Positions 53,833 through 62,851 of a stretch of 64,000 nt of DNA are shown here, piece after piece. The DNA is from Oleiphilus messinensis. Its GTDB lineage: Bacteria > Pseudomonadota > Gammaproteobacteria > Pseudomonadales > Oleiphilaceae. Location of the stretch: NCBI RefSeq assembly GCF_002162375.1, contig NZ_CP021425.1, positions 4,109,001-4,173,000 on the forward strand, given 5' to 3'. The translations under genes were made by a program, and so were the position numbers. The notes beneath the pieces were generated by a model. The model was not told the origin of the DNA. It saw only the letters and a list, made by a program, of their open reading frames with translations, and made no database searches. Each line of letters starts with the position of its first letter. Position 1 is the first letter of the stretch.

Positions 53833-54278
53833 TCTCAGAAACGACTTTCTCCAAGAAGTTTACGTCCTTCTGGAATGAGATTCTGCCAAACTCAAAAAAT
53901 TACATTCGACTTATAAACGGGGGATTAATTGAAGCCCTGTATGAGCCGTTTGAGGCGGCTGAACGAAAGCAAAACACTGCATTGGTCAACGTATTATCTT
54001 TCGATATTTTAAGAGCCTTATGCAATAAAAATGTACTTATCGGCGAAGTTAGCTCCCCTAATTTTTTTAACGGAGACCTCTTCGCAGCTTTACTTGATCA
54101 AGGATTAAACTATCTATCCAAGTTCAGCTACGGTAAAGATTGTAATCTGCCATTATCTAATAGAGAAAAGGAGCAAATTAGGCAACTATTCCAAATGATG
54201 TACAATCGATATGTTGCTGGAAACTCAAGCATTGAAGTGGATCCTTCATTCGACGGTTGCGGGTTCATAAACATGAGT
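53829..54278 (+). pseudogene. Putative PD-(D/E)xK nuclease, first part (interrupted by IS66)
   Basis: The first 150 codons of a gene coupled to the preceding one by ATGA. The IS66 element enters after FINMS; beyond that point the reading frame goes on for eleven codons of IS sequence and stops at 54314. Removing the element and one target copy joins this part in frame to 58194-58484, giving an unbroken 246-residue protein. In the join the sequence reads DGCGFINMSYGDLI and later LVEIKSGER, the spacing of a D-x(n)-ExK nuclease core. The N-terminal half has no motif I recognise. Confidence 0.68.
54271..54278 (+). repeat. 8-bp target-site duplication, left copy (ACATGAGT)
   Basis: Identical to 58186-58193 on the other side of the IS66 element. 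Eight bases is the family norm for IS66. Confidence 0.95.
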
Positions 54279-54366
54279 GTAAGCGTTCATTCTAAGGCGC
54301 TCTATTCCAACTAACTCCCGCTCGTTAAGCTACGCTTCAAAATTCAATCTTTGAGGTAACCAGCTA

Positions 54367-54648
54367 ATGAAAAACAAACGTACATACCGAACTGCAGATC
54401 AATGGCAAAACATCATCCGGAAGTGGAATGAGTCAGGACTCTCTGCTTCGGCTTTCTGTAAAGCAAACCAGCTTGGTTATGCAAGCTTCTGTCAATGGCG
54501 ACAGCGCTTAGCACAAAATACCAATACTGCAGAATCCAGTGACTTCATTAACTTATCTCCCTTGCCAATGAACAGCCAGGTTTCCGGGGATCGTTTTCAT
54601 CTTAATTGTCGTATTGGTAATTGGTTTGAACTGAGCTTGCACCGATAA
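54367..54648 (+). CDS. tnpA: IS66 accessory protein TnpA
   Basis: A 93-residue helix-turn-helix protein with the IS66 orf1 pattern TADQWQNIIRKWNESGLSASAFCKANQL, in short SGLSASAFCKANQL, and CQWRQRLA. It helps the TnpC transposase in an unknown manner. Its stop codon and the start of tnpB overlap by one base (TAATG). Confidence 0.9.
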   Translation: MKNKRTYRTADQWQNIIRKWNESGLSASAFCKANQLGYASFCQWRQRLAQNTNTAESSDFINLSPLPMNSQVSGDRFHLNCRIGNWFELSLHR

Positions 54649-54995
54649 TGTTTACACCATCACCTCACTCTCGTATTTGGCTCTATACCAAGCCCACCGA
54701 TATGCGCAAATCATTCAAAGGATTAATCGGCCTGGTGAGAACAAAGCTTCGCGAGATTCCGAGTAACGGACAGTACTTTGTCTTTATAAATCGACGTAAA
54801 ACCCACATGAAGATTTTATATTTCGAGCCATCTGGTTACTGTATTTGGACCAAACGACTGGAGCAAGGGCAATTTAATTACAAAGCTGATGCGGCTGAAA
54901 AGCAAGGATTGAATACCGCTCAACTGCAATGGTTGATCGAAGGCATCGAAGTGCAAAAATATCGCCAGTTCAAGCGTTACAGCCATGTGATCTGA
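54648..54995 (+). CDS. tnpB: IS66 accessory protein TnpB
   Basis: A 115-residue IS66 orf2 protein with the family signature IWLYTKPTDMRKSFKGL and ILYFEPSGYCIWTKRLEQG, in short GYCIWTKRLEQG. It is required for transposition of IS66 elements. It is intact and follows tnpA with a one-base overlap. Confidence 0.92.
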   Translation: MFTPSPHSRIWLYTKPTDMRKSFKGLIGLVRTKLREIPSNGQYFVFINRRKTHMKILYFEPSGYCIWTKRLEQGQFNYKADAAEKQGLNTAQLQWLIEGIEVQKYRQFKRYSHVI

Positions 54996-55021
54996 GTCGG
55001 TTTCGGATATAATCCGGAACC

Positions 55022-55794
55022 ATGGATGATACCGTAATTGAACCACTCCCGCCTCAAGAAGCTCACAGTAAAGTGCTGCAGGAAAACGCGCGTTTACAGG
55101 CTCGTGTGGTCGACCTTGAACGGCAACTTAATTGGTATCAGAAGCAGGTTTTCGGCAGTAAAACTGAAAAGCGCGTATTGGATCCCCCCGAACAAACACA
55201 CTTCCATGCTCTGTTAGGTGAAGTGCCTGAACCTCCACCTGAGCCGGAAGAAAAGCAAACCATCACTTATCATCGAGGTGTGGCATCAAAGCAACGCCAA
55301 GAAGATGATGTCAACGGCAGAGGCTTGCGTTTTACCAATGATGTTCCGGTGCAGGTGATTGAATTACTGCCGGATGAGCTTAGAGGGGAGGATGCAGATC
55401 AATACGAAATCATTGGCACCAAGGTGACGTATCGCCTGGCACAACAGACTTCAAATTTTGTGGTTCTCCAGTTTGAGCGTCCTGTCATTAAGCGCAAGTC
55501 CGAAGACAAACCTATTACGCCACCGGCACCAGACAACGTGCTGGAGCGCAGCGTCGCAGATGTGAGTTTTATTGTGGGGTTGCTCATCGACAAATTTCTT
55601 TACCATCTTCCGTTGTCGCCAACATCAACGCTTAACACGTTCCGGTGTTACCCTTAGTCGAACGACCTTAACCAACCTGAGCAAACGAGCCATTGAGCTA
55701 CTTCGACCTATTGCTGTAGCCCAACTTGAACATGTCTTACAGAGCAAAGTGTTGGCCATGGACGAAACGCCCATTAAAGCCGGTCGGCAAGGAC
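55022..55794 (+). pseudogene. tnpC: IS66 transposase TnpC, first part, frameshifted
   Basis: Starts MDDTVIEPLPPQEAHSKVLQ with the leucine-zipper region and zinc-binding-like segment, typical of IS66 transposases. The reading frame is lost at about 55616: DKFLYHLPL continues as RQHQRLTRSGVTLSR only in another frame, consistent with two missing bases. The first catalytic Asp is in VLAMDETPIKAGR. The second part continues after the IS3 insertion at 57061. The protein is non-functional. Confidence 0.88.
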
Positions 55795-55857
55795 TGACGT
55801 GGTCTAATAGATTTGTACACACCAGTTAAGAGATAATCCTCAAAACTGGAGTGAAAA

Positions 55858-56151
55858 ATGGCTGTAAGAAAGAAGTACTCAAAAGAATTTAAATTAGATG
55901 CGATTAGCTTGGTAATAGATCAAGGCTATTCGAAGGCAGAAGCGGCAAGAAATCTTGGCATTAATCCAAATGTGCTTGGACGTTGGATTAAAGAGCATGA
56001 AAATGATGACGGTCATGCGTTTCGTGGAAATGGAAAACTGACGCCTGAGCAGGAAGAGCTTCGTCGTTTGCGAGAAGAAAACAAACGACTAAAGATGGAG
56101 CGCGATATATTAAAAAAAGCGGCCACCTTTTTTGCCACGGAAGCAAAGTAA
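55858..56151 (+). CDS. IS3 transposase OrfA
   Basis: A 97-residue DNA-binding protein with a helix-turn-helix ([22 protein letters not shown], in short [16 protein letters not shown]) and a C-terminal leucine zipper ending [16 protein letters not shown] slippery run A-AAA-AAG at 56112-56118 should let ribosomes shift -1 into orfB and make the OrfAB transposase. Confidence 0.93.
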   Translation: MAVRKKYSKEFKLDAISLVIDQGYSKAEAARNLGINPNVLGRWIKEHENDDGHAFRGNGKLTPEQEELRRLREENKRLKMERDILKKAATFFATEAK

Positions 56152-56180
56152 AATACGCTTTCATCACCCAGCATAAAAAG

Positions 56181-57026
56181 GTGTGGCCCGTTGGCATTAT
56201 GTGCCAGCAATTGGGTGTAACGCGCTCAGGCTATTACAGCTATTTACAGCGTCAAGACAATAAACCTGATGATCCGACTCATTCGGAGATGATTGAGTGG
56301 ATACAAGATATAGCCAAATCAAGTGATGATACCTATGGCTATCGCAGGATGAAAACAGCATTAAATGTTTTGGGTTACCCGGTTGGCCGGAACAAAACCA
56401 GAAAACTGATGAAAGAAGCGGGAATAAAAGTCAAACACAAGAAGAAATACAAAGTAACGACAAACAGCAACCATAAGCAGCCGGTTTTCGATAATCTTCT
56501 CGATCGTGAGTTTGCTGTTGAGCAGCCTGACCAGGTCTATGCGTCCGATATCACATACGTCTGGACACAGGAAGGTTGGTTGTATTTAGCGGTAGTGATA
56601 GATCTTTACTCTAGAAAAGTAGTTGGATGGAATATGAGCTCACGCATGAAAGCGCAAATGGTTTGTGATGCGCTCAAAATGGCAGTTTGGCAGCGTCGCC
56701 CTGAAGCTGGGCTAATACACCACTCTGATCGCGGCTCACAGTATGCCAGCAGGGATTTTAGAAAACTTCTTAAACTACATGGTTTTAAAGGCAGCATGAG
56801 TAAGAAGGGTGACTGCTGGGATAATGCCGTCGTTGAAAGTTTCTTTGGCACTTTAAAGCAGGAGCGAGTTCAGTGGAAAAGCTATCAAACAAGAGCTGAA
56901 GCTCAGCGGGACATCCTGGAATATATTTCTGTGTTTTATAACAATGAGCGGCTGCATTCGTACCTCGATTACAGAAGTCCGGTACAGTTTGAAAAAGAAA
57001 TGGTTGAATTAAGAAAAGTAGCTTAA
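56181..57026 (+). CDS. IS3 transposase OrfB (DDE integrase-fold)
   Basis: An rve-type catalytic protein of 281 residues. The DDE triad appears as [21 protein letters not shown] and [15 protein letters not shown], with the start of the fold in [12 protein letters not shown]. The annotated GTG at 56181 is probably internal; the frame is open upstream to the slippery site in orfA, giving [14 protein letters not shown] as in other OrfAB fusions. The element appears intact. Confidence 0.93.
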   Translation: MWPVGIMCQQLGVTRSGYYSYLQRQDNKPDDPTHSEMIEWIQDIAKSSDDTYGYRRMKTALNVLGYPVGRNKTRKLMKEAGIKVKHKKKYKVTTNSNHKQPVFDNLLDREFAVEQPDQVYASDITYVWTQEGWLYLAVVIDLYSRKVVGWNMSSRMKAQMVCDALKMAVWQRRPEAGLIHHSDRGSQYASRDFRKLLKLHGFKGSMSKKGDCWDNAVVESFFGTLKQERVQWKSYQTRAEAQRDILEYISVFYNNERLHSYLDYRSPVQFEKEMVELRKVA

Positions 57027-57060
57027 CTGGGTTGTACAATTTTGCTTGACCACGTCAGAC

Positions 57061-57863
57061 CGGGTAAACTCAAACAATGTTGGTTTTGGCCCATTTTCGG
57101 AGAAGAAAATGAGGTGGTATTTACGTTCGCCAATACCCGAGGTCGGATGCACATTGAGAAGACGTTAAAGAAACACTTTACCGGCACGTTGTTGACGGAT
57201 GGCTATTCCGCCTATGCCAGTTACCAAAAGCAAGTAGATGGATTGATCCATGCACAATGCTGGGTGCATGGTCGTCGAATGCTGTTGGAGGCAGAAACCC
57301 AGGAGCCGGAGGCGGTACAGCAGGCATTGCGGATCATTCAAAACCTGTATGCTCATGAAGAGCTAATTCGGGAACAACGCCTTGCCGGTGAAAAGAAACG
57401 TCATTATCGGCTTACTCATAGCAAGCCATTGGTTGATGCGTTCTTCATCTGGTGTGAGCAACAGATAGGTCGTCCCGATTTGACACCCAGTGATGATTGG
57501 TTAAAGAGTCTCAACTACATGCTTAAACGGCAAGACCAATTGCGGGTGTTTCTGGAAGATCCGGATGTAGCAATGGATACCAATCACCTTGAGCGGGAAA
57601 TTCGCCCGATTCCTCTTGGCAAGAAGAACTGGCTCTTTTGTTGGACAGAGTTGGGTGCGGAACATGTAGGTATCATTCAAAGCCTGATCAGTACGTGCAA
57701 GCTTCATGATATTAATCCAACCACCTATCTGATCGACGTGTTACAACGCATTGACTATCACCCGGCAAAGGAAATCATCGACCTCACGCCACGGGTCTGG
57801 AAAGAAAAGTTTGCTTCCAATCCGTTGCGTTCGATACTGGATAACTCTCGCAATGGCAGATAA
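57061..57863 (+). pseudogene. tnpC: IS66 transposase TnpC, second part
   Basis: Continues TnpC from the IS3 junction with GKLKQCWFWPIFGEENE, the second catalytic Asp in LLTDGYSAYASY, the Cys-rich CWVHGRRM segment, and the catalytic Glu in NHLEREIRPIPLGKKNW. The frame is open to the stop at 57863. An ATG-less extension upstream (from 57042) is IS3 sequence and not part of the gene. Confidence 0.88.
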
Positions 57864-58149
57864 GAAAGTTTACCAGGAATGGAAGACAAAGGCTGAGCAA
57901 GTCCGGCAAATCAGCTCAGACAAGAAACTGGCTCGTTGGCAGAAAGCACATCTGGCGGGAAAAGCATTAATGGGCATCGACCTGAACGGACTACAGTCGA
58001 AGCACCGACGAAAATTTCTCAACACCATTAGCCAAATAAACGGGATTCTCGCCAATTACCAACTTGATAGTTTTGATGATTATCAAAAAATTTCAGAAGA
58101 TGAACTATCAGAGATTATCCGTTTGTTGAAAGCACTCACCCCACCATGA
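57853..58149 (+). CDS. Small IS66 passenger gene of unknown function
   Basis: A 98-residue protein starting MADKKVYQEWKTKAEQ, from an ATG at 57853 that overlaps the end of tnpC by eleven bases. It is rich in Lys and helix-forming residues (SDKKLARWQKAHLAGKALMG, KHRRKFLNTISQINGILANY) with no motif I can name. It lies within the IS66 inverted repeats, 36 bases before the right end, so it is part of the element. A longer in-frame start at 57751 would overlap tnpC and lacks support. Confidence 0.6.
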   Translation: MADKKVYQEWKTKAEQVRQISSDKKLARWQKAHLAGKALMGIDLNGLQSKHRRKFLNTISQINGILANYQLDSFDDYQKISEDELSEIIRLLKALTPP

Positions 58150-58185
58150 TGATCTAGTCAACTGCGTCTTAGTATGAACGCTTAC

Positions 58186-58193
58186 ACATGAGT
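58186..58193 (+). repeat. 8-bp target-site duplication, right copy (ACATGAGT)
   Basis: Matches 54271-54278 exactly and contains the ATG that starts the downstream fragment. Confidence 0.95.
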
Positions 58194-58484
58194 TACGGTG
58201 ATTTAATATCTAATTATACGCTTGTAGAAATAAAATCTGGCGAGAGAAGTTTTAGCGTTACAGATATAAGGCAGGTCCTCGTTTACCTGACTCTAAATCA
58301 CTATTCGCTTAGTCCATACCAAATTGACTATATAGAACTGTTTAATCCTAGAATGGGAATTTCATTTTCAGAGGACGTAGAAGGGTTTTGTAAAAACATA
58401 AGTGCTCTAAATAGCCAAGAGCTATTTTCAGAGGTTCAAAAGTTCATCGTAGATAATAATTTCGTAGAGGTGTTCGGAACGTAA
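58188..58484 (+). pseudogene. Putative PD-(D/E)xK nuclease, second part
   Basis: The 3' part of the gene split by IS66. The frame reads MSYGDLISNYTLVEIKSGER, in short GDLI and LVEIKSGER, then TDIRQVLVYLTLNHYSLSP. With the upstream part restored, GD-x9-VEIK gives the acid and ExK residues of a PD-(D/E)xK active site, and the following DIRQVLVYLTLN matches the Gln-containing helix seen in such folds. Translation from the ATG at 58188 could still make a 98-residue fragment, but the catalytic acid upstream and the N-terminal half would be missing. A terminator follows. Confidence 0.68.
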
Positions 58485-58492
58485 AATCCCAG

Positions 58493-58529
58493 AAAAAACC
58501 AAAGTAAAAAACTCTACATTTGGTTTTTT
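58493..58529. terminator. Bidirectional terminator between nuclease remnant and res
   Basis: AAAAAACCAAA and TTTGGTTTTTT form an 11-bp stem with a 15-base loop. It separates the convergent module remnant and the abi-mod-res operon. Confidence 0.82.
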
Positions 58530-58580
58530 CTCAATCTCACATCATTTTTACGACAGAAACCTCTCAACTAACAGCACCAA

Positions 58581-61280
58581 TCATGCTTCAATCAAATTCA
58601 AAATCTGCTGCCGTACATCTCGACCTTCTGAGTCTTGCAATACAGCCATGATAAACAAGTAATTATCGCCTCCTAACTCAGCCCATTTTTCTCCAATCGC
58701 TCGTTTTTCTGCTGAATCATCATTTGAGACATAAGCCTCCCCTTTATATTCAACGACAAGCATGCGACTATCCTGTAGCTGGCATATAAAGTCAGGGTAA
58801 AACTTTCCATGCGCCAGAGGAAGCCAGAAAGATGAATGATCTCGTTTAACAAGATTACGAATCCAATATTTAACCTGCTCCATACCATCAAGAGCCTGGG
58901 CGCAGGCAAATTCTTCACCCGTCGCCTTCAAGTCTTCTATTAGATTCTGAGGAAAGAAGTGCTTCTGAAATTTATAGCGTCCGCTGTAATACGGACTTCT
59001 AGACGGGTATTGCTCTGGCCTAAATTCATATACAAATTCATCAGATAGGCATGCATTAGATTCATTGCCAAACAGAGACTCTTGATAACCCTCTTTCTGA
59101 GCTTTTTTACGATGTAGTTTGATTTGCTCTGCAATCGCCCGTGACAAAGGATATTTATTTCTCACCAAGGCCGTCAAACTGATATTGTGCTGCTGACAGA
59201 GCTTATTAATTAATATGGAAATGAATTTGATAAGTTGAGATTGCAATATATCCGGTTGACGCAGCTCTCTATCTAACCAGCGAACTAAGTCATTTTCCGT
59301 AACATCCATAAAGCCCTGGTTAAAAGCAACAACCTCTTTTTCGTCTGCTACTTTGTATGAAAGCGAATTACCGTCAATGTCGATGTTGAAGCTATTCGTT
59401 GTTTCATTTAGTCTAAAATTCTTCAACTCAGCAGGATAATCTAATAGATTCCAGTTATGGGCGTGTAAGAAAACCTCAGGCTCTACTAGCTCTAATTCCC
59501 CTTGCAAATCAGCGCACACTAGCGGAAGTGAACCAAATGACTCACCGGCTTCTGAAGGAGCTTTTGCCGCTTCAATGGCTTGGTTGTGCACTCTTACGTC
59601 GCGATCGAGCTTATCTTTGTCTGCTTTTTTACTTACATACTTTTTGAGCGCTTTGTGGATAGTTTCGGAAACTTCACCTGTTACCCTCACTACGGCATTT
59701 CCATCATCGGTTTTAGTCATTGCAAACTGTGACTTTTGATCCTCAGAGAGTCCCGACAAATCAGGTATTTCTGGCAATTCAACAACAATCGACTGGGGCG
59801 GAGCAACAGGTCTGCGAGGCTCTTCATATGCCGAACCAGCAAACATATCGCCTTGACCTACCGTAGGGGCTTGCTCCTTAAGAAATGCCGCAACTTCCAT
59901 TTCCTCAAAGCCCATCGCAATTAGTTTGTCAGTCAATTCTTGTGCTGCTTTACTAAATTTACTTGTTGCTAGATGAGCATATGCTCTATTCAGATCCTCT
60001 ATGACCCTTCGCTTTGCAAAGGGCATTCTCAAAACGCGGCCAAGTAACTGTTCAGCGTCTTTGCTGCTAGAGACTTGTTTAACGGAACAGAAGACATAAG
60101 CAAAGGAACAGTCCCAACCTTCTTTTAAAGCCTCGATTGTAATAATGTACTCTATCGGACAGCTGTCTTCAAAAAGATTAACACCGTCCAATTCGCGCTG
60201 GTTCCCTGTAGCAATGGCAATTTTACTTTCGTCGATGTTTAACTCATTCGTTAGATGAGACTTGAGAACCTCTACTGTAACTTCACCATTCTTTGGCTCA
60301 GCCTGAAACAACGCAATAGGACGTATATATTCTTCATCTTTCTGAGCATCATTTTCCAGTTTATTGCGATTAATAACGGCATCTTGAATCGCATCTTGCC
60401 AATTCTGGTGCTCTGTAAGCACAATAGGTAACTTGATCATTTCTTCAGCTTTAAGTTCAGATGCTGAAACGTGAAACAGTACATTGCTACCATTCGAATT
60501 CGTTGTATTCGGCGTAGCAGTTAGCTCAATTACAGCTGCAGGATGAACTCGACGTAGCGCCTCAAATGTAAGAGAGGTTCGAGCATTATGAGCCTCATCC
60601 ACAATAACCAAAGGCCTATAGATAGCTAATAAATTCGCAAACGAATATTTAATCTTCCCTATTTCCCTCTCACTGAGACCATTTTCCTTAATATCCTCTT
60701 CTGACACCCTTTCAAGAATACTCATGGAAGGATGATTGGCTGGCACCTTAGAAAAGTGTGGCTCAAAGTTTTCGTGGTAAGCGTAAACCTTGCGACCAGA
60801 TGTATCGGTAACGCGTAAATTGGCAAGAGTTGATACAACAACAATTGCTTTGTTTCCGATATCTTGAGGCCGGACCTGGGTAACCTCGTCAATATCAAGC
60901 ACCAATACTTGATGATTAAATGCGGTATCAAGCTTTGCTCTATAAGGGTGCCCAGGGGTTTTTAGCGCTTCTACCGTTTGCAACCGAATCGTATTTGTAG
61001 GAACCAACCAAAGGGTAATCGGAGCATCAGTATTTAGATATTTTCGTGCAGTAACCTCAACAGCATGAGACCCTAAAACAGTCTTACCTCCTCCAGTAGG
61101 AATACGCAAACAGACATAAGGAATCTCTTCAAACCCATAATGCTTATAGGCCAAAGCTGGCATACCCTGATCTTCTAATGTATCTCGATAAGCATCCTCA
61201 ACATTCGATTGCTGGCAGCGAAGCAAAAAGCTCTCTAGACTGTCTACAGCACGCTTTTGATATGATTTTAATGCAAACAT
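58581..61280 (-). CDS. res: Type III restriction enzyme Res subunit
   Basis: An 899-residue superfamily 2 ATP-dependent translocase-nuclease. Walker A is RIPTGGGKTVLG, the DEAD box VIVDEAHNAR, motif III ELTATPNTT, and motif VI QLLGRVLRMPF. The C-terminal PD-(D/E)xK nuclease domain shows FYPDFICQ and VVEYKGEAY. Together with Mod it cuts DNA some 25 bases from two head-to-head recognition sites in this family. It is the last gene of abi-mod-res, 12 bp after mod. Confidence 0.93.
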   Translation of the reverse strand: MFALKSYQKRAVDSLESFLLRCQQSNVEDAYRDTLEDQGMPALAYKHYGFEEIPYVCLRIPTGGGKTVLGSHAVEVTARKYLNTDAPITLWLVPTNTIRLQTVEALKTPGHPYRAKLDTAFNHQVLVLDIDEVTQVRPQDIGNKAIVVVSTLANLRVTDTSGRKVYAYHENFEPHFSKVPANHPSMSILERVSEEDIKENGLSEREIGKIKYSFANLLAIYRPLVIVDEAHNARTSLTFEALRRVHPAAVIELTATPNTTNSNGSNVLFHVSASELKAEEMIKLPIVLTEHQNWQDAIQDAVINRNKLENDAQKDEEYIRPIALFQAEPKNGEVTVEVLKSHLTNELNIDESKIAIATGNQRELDGVNLFEDSCPIEYIITIEALKEGWDCSFAYVFCSVKQVSSSKDAEQLLGRVLRMPFAKRRVIEDLNRAYAHLATSKFSKAAQELTDKLIAMGFEEMEVAAFLKEQAPTVGQGDMFAGSAYEEPRRPVAPPQSIVVELPEIPDLSGLSEDQKSQFAMTKTDDGNAVVRVTGEVSETIHKALKKYVSKKADKDKLDRDVRVHNQAIEAAKAPSEAGESFGSLPLVCADLQGELELVEPEVFLHAHNWNLLDYPAELKNFRLNETTNSFNIDIDGNSLSYKVADEKEVVAFNQGFMDVTENDLVRWLDRELRQPDILQSQLIKFISILINKLCQQHNISLTALVRNKYPLSRAIAEQIKLHRKKAQKEGYQESLFGNESNACLSDEFVYEFRPEQYPSRSPYYSGRYKFQKHFFPQNLIEDLKATGEEFACAQALDGMEQVKYWIRNLVKRDHSSFWLPLAHGKFYPDFICQLQDSRMLVVEYKGEAYVSNDDSAEKRAIGEKWAELGGDNYLFIMAVLQDSEGRDVRQQILNLIEA

Positions 61281-61292
61281 AAGAATTCCTTT

Positions 61293-62813
61293 CTAAAGCG
61301 CTGAAACATCGTAAGGGATTTGTTTAAAGGTAATGTTCGCTTGCTTCAAGCGAGACTCGCCTAGTCGTGTAGATTCGCCATATACAATAATCTGCTTACC
61401 GTTATGCTCCTCAATGTCAGGCAAAGATTCTAGCACTTTACTCGTTAACACATTGCCACCTTGCGGTCTTCTATCACCCAAAATACCGTTGTATAACAAG
61501 TAATAAGCAATATCTTTATATGAGCCTAGATAAGCAGAAGAATCGCATTGGTTTAGAGGGGTTTTAGTCTCCAAATACCAAATATGGGCAGCTAATGTTG
61601 GGAATTTTATATCAGAATTAAGGCAACCATACTCGTCGAACACCGCTTGACCAAGCTTGTAAAAGCGAAAGCCTCCACCTTGTTTCCAGCCACTACTCTC
61701 AGAAATCCCACCTTGTTCACCATTTATTACTTGCTCTAGTCTTGGCTGACAAAGTGTGCGAGCATGCTCACCAATTTCAACTCCAACGTAACGACGGTTC
61801 ATTTTATGCGCTGCCGCAATTGTAGTACCAGAACCCAAAAACGAATCCAGCACATAATCCCCTTCTTCAGTAGCTATACGTAAAACCCTCTCTATCAAGG
61901 CTTCCGGTTTTGGCGTAGCAAAAGACGCTTGTCCAGGAAAAAGCTTTCTCATCTCATTTTTCGAAGTTCTATTACTTCCTACATCTTGCTTTTTCCATAA
62001 CGTTCTAGGCACCAAATCAGATACTTCAGAAAGAAACTTTTTTATACTTGGTCTTGCATTTCCAGTTGGGCCCCACCAAATTCTATTATCTTTATCTAAC
62101 TCTCTAAGCTTTTCCTCTGAAATACGCCAGAACCTACCTGGAGGAGCAGAGAACACTCTTCCAGTAGGACCTTCTATCGTATACAAGCCTTTTGAATAAG
62201 GTTTATTCGCATAAGGATCACCCGGTAACCAAGGGCCACGGGGGTCGTCATCTGGATTTGTGTAAATTGAATTTGATTCTTCTGTTCTAGGTAGGCGCCG
62301 AGGTACCCATTCACTATTCTTTGAATAAACAAAAATAAAGTCATGATCAGAAGAAAATTGTTTTGCTGAATTTCTTGGAGAATCAGCTTTTTCCCATATC
62401 ACACTAGCTACGAAATTATTCCTACCAAATATTTCGTCCATCAAAACTTTCAGGTAATGAGCCTCATTATCATCGATTGCCACCCAAATACTACCGTTGT
62501 TGTGCAATAGTTCCCTTAGCAACTCTAATCGAGGATACATAAGAGTTAGCCACTTACTATGCTCCAGATTATCATCGTAATGTTCAAAAGCAGACATAGT
62601 ATTGTATGGGGGATCGATAAAAACGCATTTTACCTTCCCTGCATAAAAAGGAATCAAAGCTTTTAGCGCTTCTAGGTTATCACCCTGAATAAGCAGGTTT
62701 TGGTTATCCTTATCACCATAAGAAAGCTCTGGTATTTCTTCTAATAGGCGATAAGCGCAATGTTTGGCTTTAACAACAGCTTCTTCTTTATTCAGCCACT
62801 GCAATATTGGCAT
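61293..62813 (-). CDS. mod: Type III DNA-methyltransferase Mod subunit
   Basis: A 506-residue adenine-N6 methyltransferase of the beta class: the catalytic DPPY box (FIDPPYNTMSAFEHYDDN, residues 67-70 for DPPY) precedes the SAM-binding block FLGSGTTIAAA. The region between them should hold the target recognition domain and carries the specificity. It directs both methylation and restriction with Res. It follows the abi gene by 38 bp and precedes res by 12 bp on the minus strand. No simple repeats that would suggest phase variation are seen in it. Confidence 0.93.
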   Translation of the reverse strand: MPILQWLNKEEAVVKAKHCAYRLLEEIPELSYGDKDNQNLLIQGDNLEALKALIPFYAGKVKCVFIDPPYNTMSAFEHYDDNLEHSKWLTLMYPRLELLRELLHNNGSIWVAIDDNEAHYLKVLMDEIFGRNNFVASVIWEKADSPRNSAKQFSSDHDFIFVYSKNSEWVPRRLPRTEESNSIYTNPDDDPRGPWLPGDPYANKPYSKGLYTIEGPTGRVFSAPPGRFWRISEEKLRELDKDNRIWWGPTGNARPSIKKFLSEVSDLVPRTLWKKQDVGSNRTSKNEMRKLFPGQASFATPKPEALIERVLRIATEEGDYVLDSFLGSGTTIAAAHKMNRRYVGVEIGEHARTLCQPRLEQVINGEQGGISESSGWKQGGGFRFYKLGQAVFDEYGCLNSDIKFPTLAAHIWYLETKTPLNQCDSSAYLGSYKDIAYYLLYNGILGDRRPQGGNVLTSKVLESLPDIEEHNGKQIIVYGESTRLGESRLKQANITFKQIPYDVSAL

Positions 62814-62851
62814 ACTGTTAATTCTCTACTTTTTTGATGTTGCTTAAGTCG

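Larger units (their letters stand above)
55795..57057 (+). mobile_element. IS3-family element nested in IS66 tnpC
   Basis: A 1263-bp element with 33-bp imperfect inverted repeats starting TGACGTGGTC and ending GACCACGTCA, and a 3-bp direct repeat GAC at 55792-55794 and 57058-57060. Removing the element and one GAC rejoins the tnpC frame as GRQGPGKLKQCW, confirming the insertion point. It carries orfA and orfB in the -1 frameshift arrangement typical of IS3 elements. Confidence 0.95.
54279..58185 (+). mobile_element. IS66-family element, disrupted by an IS3 element
   Basis: Imperfect terminal inverted repeats GTAAGCGTTCAT and ATGAACGCTTAC, extending to about 24 bp with a few mismatches, bound the element, and ACATGAGT is duplicated on both sides. 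Without the nested IS3 and its duplication it would be about 2.64 kb, normal for IS66. It carries tnpA, tnpB, a broken tnpC and one small extra gene. It sits inside the putative nuclease gene. Confidence 0.95.

Noticed and set aside
55572-55829. Separate small gene between IS66 tnpC and the IS3 element
   Set aside because: It is the frameshifted continuation of tnpC (RQHQRL, MDETPIK) plus IS3 end sequence and not an independent gene.
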